Positions 61,354 through 64,000 of a stretch of 64,000 nt of DNA are shown here, piece after piece (the stretch's first letter is position 1; each line of letters starts with the position of its first letter). The position numbers were made by a program, and so were the translations under genes. Source of the DNA: Calothrix sp. NIES-2100 (GTDB lineage: Bacteria; Cyanobacteriota; Cyanobacteriia; Cyanobacteriales; Nostocaceae); assembly GCF_002368195.1 (NCBI RefSeq), contig NZ_AP018178.1, positions 6,522,645-6,586,644 of the forward strand, read 5' to 3'. The notes under the pieces were generated by a model. That model had not been told where the DNA came from, ran no database searches, and was given only the letters and a program-made list of their open reading frames with translations.

Positions 61354-61739
61354 TGTTTGAATTTGTAATTCTTTAGAGATTAATTATAAAATCAAGTTTA
61401 AATTGCAGTAGCTTGGCAAGACCCAAGACTAAAATAACACTTTAGATTAAGTTGTTAGATTAAGTTGAAAATGGGGCATAGGGTATTGATTTTCACGCCC
61501 TACCGGAGCCAGGCTCCTTAAGCAGGAGCTAGCTTTAAAAATTGCGTCCGTGCTAAACACTCAGTAAAAAATACTAGCCCCTAGCCCCTAGTTGCTTTTT
61601 CATGTGTCGTAGTGTACACGTTCCATGACTACTAGCTGGAAAAAGTGCTATGTACTAAGTAAAAAATACTAGCCCCTAGCCGCTTTTTCATCCGTCCTGG
61701 TGTACGCAGTTCATGACGACTACTTATAAGATTGAATCC
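61354..61739. repeat. Spacer with direct repeat of about 72 bp
   Basis: AGTAAAAAATACTAGCCCC begins at 61563 and again at 61658, each followed by GCTTTTTCAT, then GTCGTAGTGTACACG or GTCCTGGTGTACGCA, then TTCATGAC/TCCATGAC and ACTACT. Two diverged copies about 95 bp apart. No gene. Confidence 0.7.
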
Positions 61740-61985
61740 TCAGGTACTATAGCGATTTTGATAGTAAGCTAAAATTTGCTGAACAAGTTGCCGACTTTCA
61801 AATGTAGGTTTTGATACCCAGCTAATCCACAATCCCTCGATTTGACTTTGATAATAATCAAACTGTTGGGATGATTGCGGAATCAAACCCACTTCTAAGC
61901 CTTCAACTTGACGCAAATGAGCCGCTATTTCTCGATAGACTGCTAAAGGTAAACCAACAAATTCAATTTTTTCCTTAGTCTCCAT
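61740..61985 (-). CDS. Small hypothetical protein, 81 aa
   Basis: Start is the ATG at 61985 (METKEKIEFVGLPLAVYREI), 2 bp after the stop of the lipoprotein gene, so translation is coupled. It contains LPLAVYREIAAHLRQVEGLEVGL and IEGLWISWV. No motif of known function. A longer start at 62033 overlaps the lipoprotein gene and is less likely. Confidence 0.7.
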   Translation of the reverse strand: METKEKIEFVGLPLAVYREIAAHLRQVEGLEVGLIPQSSQQFDYYQSQIEGLWISWVSKPTFESRQLVQQILAYYQNRYST

Positions 61986-61987
61986 CC

Positions 61988-62911
61988 TTATGAAGCTCCG
62001 ACAGCAACAATATTTTGAGATGGCGTTGTCCAAGAAACAGGATTACCGCCAGGGTTTTTATTTGGTGTTGCTGACTCAGCAGGATTCTCTCCTACCATTC
62101 TGGCAACTTCAATACCATATTGTTCCACAATAACAATAGGATTGGAGCCTTCATTCATTTCAATACGTTTAATCAAAAGACCGTTTGCCAATCGCTGTCC
62201 GGCTTGTACATAGCGACTAGTCTGCTCATTTGGTACTTTGATAATCGCCTGGAGTTGTTTACCGATTAAAACTACTCCACTCACAAGCACAGCCCTTGCT
62301 AAGTCTGGTTGTGGTCGTTCTGGTAATACAGATACTAGATTTGGACTAGGAACAACTGGCGGTAATACTGGAGTCAATCTAGGCAAAAATCTAGGCACAA
62401 CTTTCGGCGATTTGGGCAAGACTTGAGCCAACTTAGGAGCAGGATTTGGCTTTTTGTTGCTAGGTGGGTTTAAACTAACTGATTTTACTGCACTGCGTAC
62501 TGGTACTTTTACTACTGGTGGTTTAGGAATTGGCAGGGGAGGTAACTTAGGAACAGGTTTTGCATTAGTGCTGGAAATTGGGCTAACCTTCGGTAAGACG
62601 ACAATTTCTGCAAAGGGGTCATTTCGACCTTTTGCTACCATCACTAACCGCTCTGTAGCATTAGTTGGTTGAATCAAAGTAGACGATGGACTATAAGTTA
62701 CAGACGCAACTTTTGATACCTGTTTACCAGGAACTACTGGATTATTAAAAGATTGAGTAGCTGACGGCGATTTAACTGCTGGTTTTGCAGTCGGGGGAAT
62801 ATTAGCCGCCGGACTAGGATTACTAGCCTGCGGTGTTTCTTCTGAACTACATCCAGCGATCGCCAACATTAAAATGGCTACACCTGCAATTGTCGAATTT
62901 CTTCTGACCAT
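61988..62911 (-). CDS. Proline-rich lipoprotein, 307 aa
   Basis: Lipobox AIAGCSS near residue 21 shows membrane anchoring. Residues 30-200 are Pro/Val/Lys-rich (LPPLPIPKPPVVKVPV, PRFLPRLTPVLPPVVP), a likely extended spacer. A C-terminal domain (RAVLVSGVVLIGKQLQAIIKVP, RYVQAGQRLANGLLIKRIEM, IVIVEQYGIEVARMVG) resembles the PilP/OB-like periplasmic domain. It is followed by the 81-aa gene. Confidence 0.75.
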   Translation of the reverse strand: MVRRNSTIAGVAILMLAIAGCSSEETPQASNPSPAANIPPTAKPAVKSPSATQSFNNPVVPGKQVSKVASVTYSPSSTLIQPTNATERLVMVAKGRNDPFAEIVVLPKVSPISSTNAKPVPKLPPLPIPKPPVVKVPVRSAVKSVSLNPPSNKKPNPAPKLAQVLPKSPKVVPRFLPRLTPVLPPVVPSPNLVSVLPERPQPDLARAVLVSGVVLIGKQLQAIIKVPNEQTSRYVQAGQRLANGLLIKRIEMNEGSNPIVIVEQYGIEVARMVGENPAESATPNKNPGGNPVSWTTPSQNIVAVGAS

Positions 62912-63075
62912 TAGCCGTTCTCAAAAGGCATAGGAAAATTTGTTTGGAAAATAGACATGCCTAAAATTTATATTCCAGGCTAAGTCTGTTCCTTTTATAA
63001 CCTAATTTTTTTTATTTCAATGGTTATTTTTAGTACTGTTAGTCCAGCATAACTGCGGAGTATGTTCCTGGACAG

Positions 63076-63852
63076 TTAATCTTCAGCCACAGCCATGAGA
63101 TTTTTCAACAAGTCCAACCCTTTTTTCACCCTCCGGGAAACCGTGACTACACTAATTCCTAAGTGTTCTGCTACTTGTTTTTGTGTCAAATCTTGTAAAA
63201 ATACACATTCCAAGACTTCACGAGTGCGCTGTTCTAGTTGAACCAAGGCTTGTTGTAGGCGTAGTTGGTCTTCTTGTGCTAGTTGAAAACTGCGGTAGCG
63301 GTGATCGGGAACTAATTCCCCTAAGCTTGTCGCACCTTCTTCGCCATCTTGGATTGGCACATCCAGACTTAAAGGTGCACGATTGATCCATGCTAATTTA
63401 ATTTCCTGCCATTCATCAGGGGAAATTTCCAGTGCGGCTGCTACTTCAGAGTCCGTAGGCTGACGGTTATATTTAGCACGCAAAGAACGCGAAACACCTA
63501 TTGCTTGCTGTTGCAGTGCTAAGTAGCGTCGGGGAATACGCACGGTGACACCTTTATCTCGCAAGTAGTGTTGAATTTCACCGCGAATATAGGGAATAGT
63601 AAAAGAACTAAAGGCATATCCTTTAGAAATTTCAAATTTTTCGATCGCCCTAATCAGACCCAAACAGCCGACTTGCAGCAAATCTTCGTAATTTTCATGG
63701 CATTGATTCATCCAGTAGTGAGCTTCTCGTCTCACTAACCCAAAATTGAGTTTAACCAGTTGATTGCGAACGGTTTCTGAGCGGGATTGCTGATATTCTC
63801 GCAATAACTGCCAAGTTTCATGTTTCAGTTCGTTGGTGACTGTGGTAGGCAT
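63076..63852 (-). CDS. sigF: RNA polymerase sigma factor, SigF type (group 3)
   Basis: The 258-residue sigma factor has region 2 (NFGLVRREAHYWMNQCHENYEDLLQVGCLGLIRAIEKFEISKGYAFSSFTIPYIRGEIQHYLRDKG), region 3 (VRIPRRYLALQQQAIGVSRSLRAKYNRQPTDSEVAAALEIS) and region 4 with the HTH TQKQVAEHLGISVVTVSRRVKKGLDLL. Region 1.1 is absent. SigF controls pilus and motility genes in unicellular strains; targets in this filament are not visible. Confidence 0.93.
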   Translation of the reverse strand: MPTTVTNELKHETWQLLREYQQSRSETVRNQLVKLNFGLVRREAHYWMNQCHENYEDLLQVGCLGLIRAIEKFEISKGYAFSSFTIPYIRGEIQHYLRDKGVTVRIPRRYLALQQQAIGVSRSLRAKYNRQPTDSEVAAALEISPDEWQEIKLAWINRAPLSLDVPIQDGEEGATSLGELVPDHRYRSFQLAQEDQLRLQQALVQLEQRTREVLECVFLQDLTQKQVAEHLGISVVTVSRRVKKGLDLLKNLMAVAED

Positions 63853-64000
63853 AGCACCGCGTTGATTAAGCAGAGCAAAGAAAGCGTTTAGTATTCGTTG
63901 GCAAACTCAGGTGCGATGGGATGATATCAAAGTAAATATCAACTTACATTAGCCAAATAAACTTATGGGATATAACAACTTTTTGCTGAAAAAAACCATA

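Overview
The window comes from a filamentous, probably heterocyst-forming cyanobacterium of the Nostoc/Anabaena type. The evidence is photosystem genes (ndhC-ndhK-ndhJ, rubA, ycf48, psbE-psbF-psbL-psbJ, psaI, psb32), the bifunctional arginine-to-proline enzyme AgrE, a SigF-type sigma factor, a very high density of the HIP1 octamer GCGATCGC, and tandem heptamer repeats in many spacers. No rRNA, tRNA or CRISPR array was seen.

Layout. 1-10 kb: a CYTH phosphatase-like protein, KDPG aldolase, an L,D-transpeptidase, an amidohydrolase, a DUF72 protein, a PadR regulator, a lipoprotein and a ChrA transporter facing a decayed DUF442 gene. 10-19 kb: CTP synthase, a periplasmic N-acetylmuramoyl-alanine amidase, several small unknown proteins, a DUF2085 membrane protein and agrE. 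19-27.5 kb: an accessory stretch with three toxin-antitoxin pairs (HTH/PIN, MazEF-like, and a VapBC whose toxin is split by a small transposon), a DUF4365 protein and a 21/63-bp repeat array. 27.5-42.7 kb: an M28 peptidase, a UreH-like/ferric-reductase-like fusion with a secreted partner, galE, an ABC exporter, an ethylene-receptor-like histidine kinase, a HupE-like protein, surE, psb32, a COG3146 acyltransferase and a RibD-C reductase. 42.9-52.1 kb: a second accessory stretch with a large histidine kinase, a Phd/RelE pair, a P-loop ATPase plus TPR operon and a GIY-YIG protein, separated by three arrays of 84-bp repeats each carrying one HIP1 site. 52-64 kb: the photosynthetic block, a long proline-rich protein, a Uma2-type nuclease, a lipoprotein operon and sigF.

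The most unusual observations are three. (1) A small transposon family is present as three copies (222, 194 and 193 bp), each with a perfect 9-bp target duplication. One copy splits a vapC gene, which can be restored in frame to 136 codons, and the other two sit in the loops of hairpins. (2) There are 16 HIP1 sites at almost exactly 84-bp spacing in three arrays that bracket a Phd/RelE pair and an ATPase/TPR operon. The 84-bp unit sits next to exact 21-bp repeats, and a separate array at 27.2 kb also has a 21-bp step. (3) The ATPase + TPR operon, with a nearby GIY-YIG protein, is a candidate for an undescribed defence or signalling module.

All functions are inferred by reading the sequence and from family knowledge; no database search was run.
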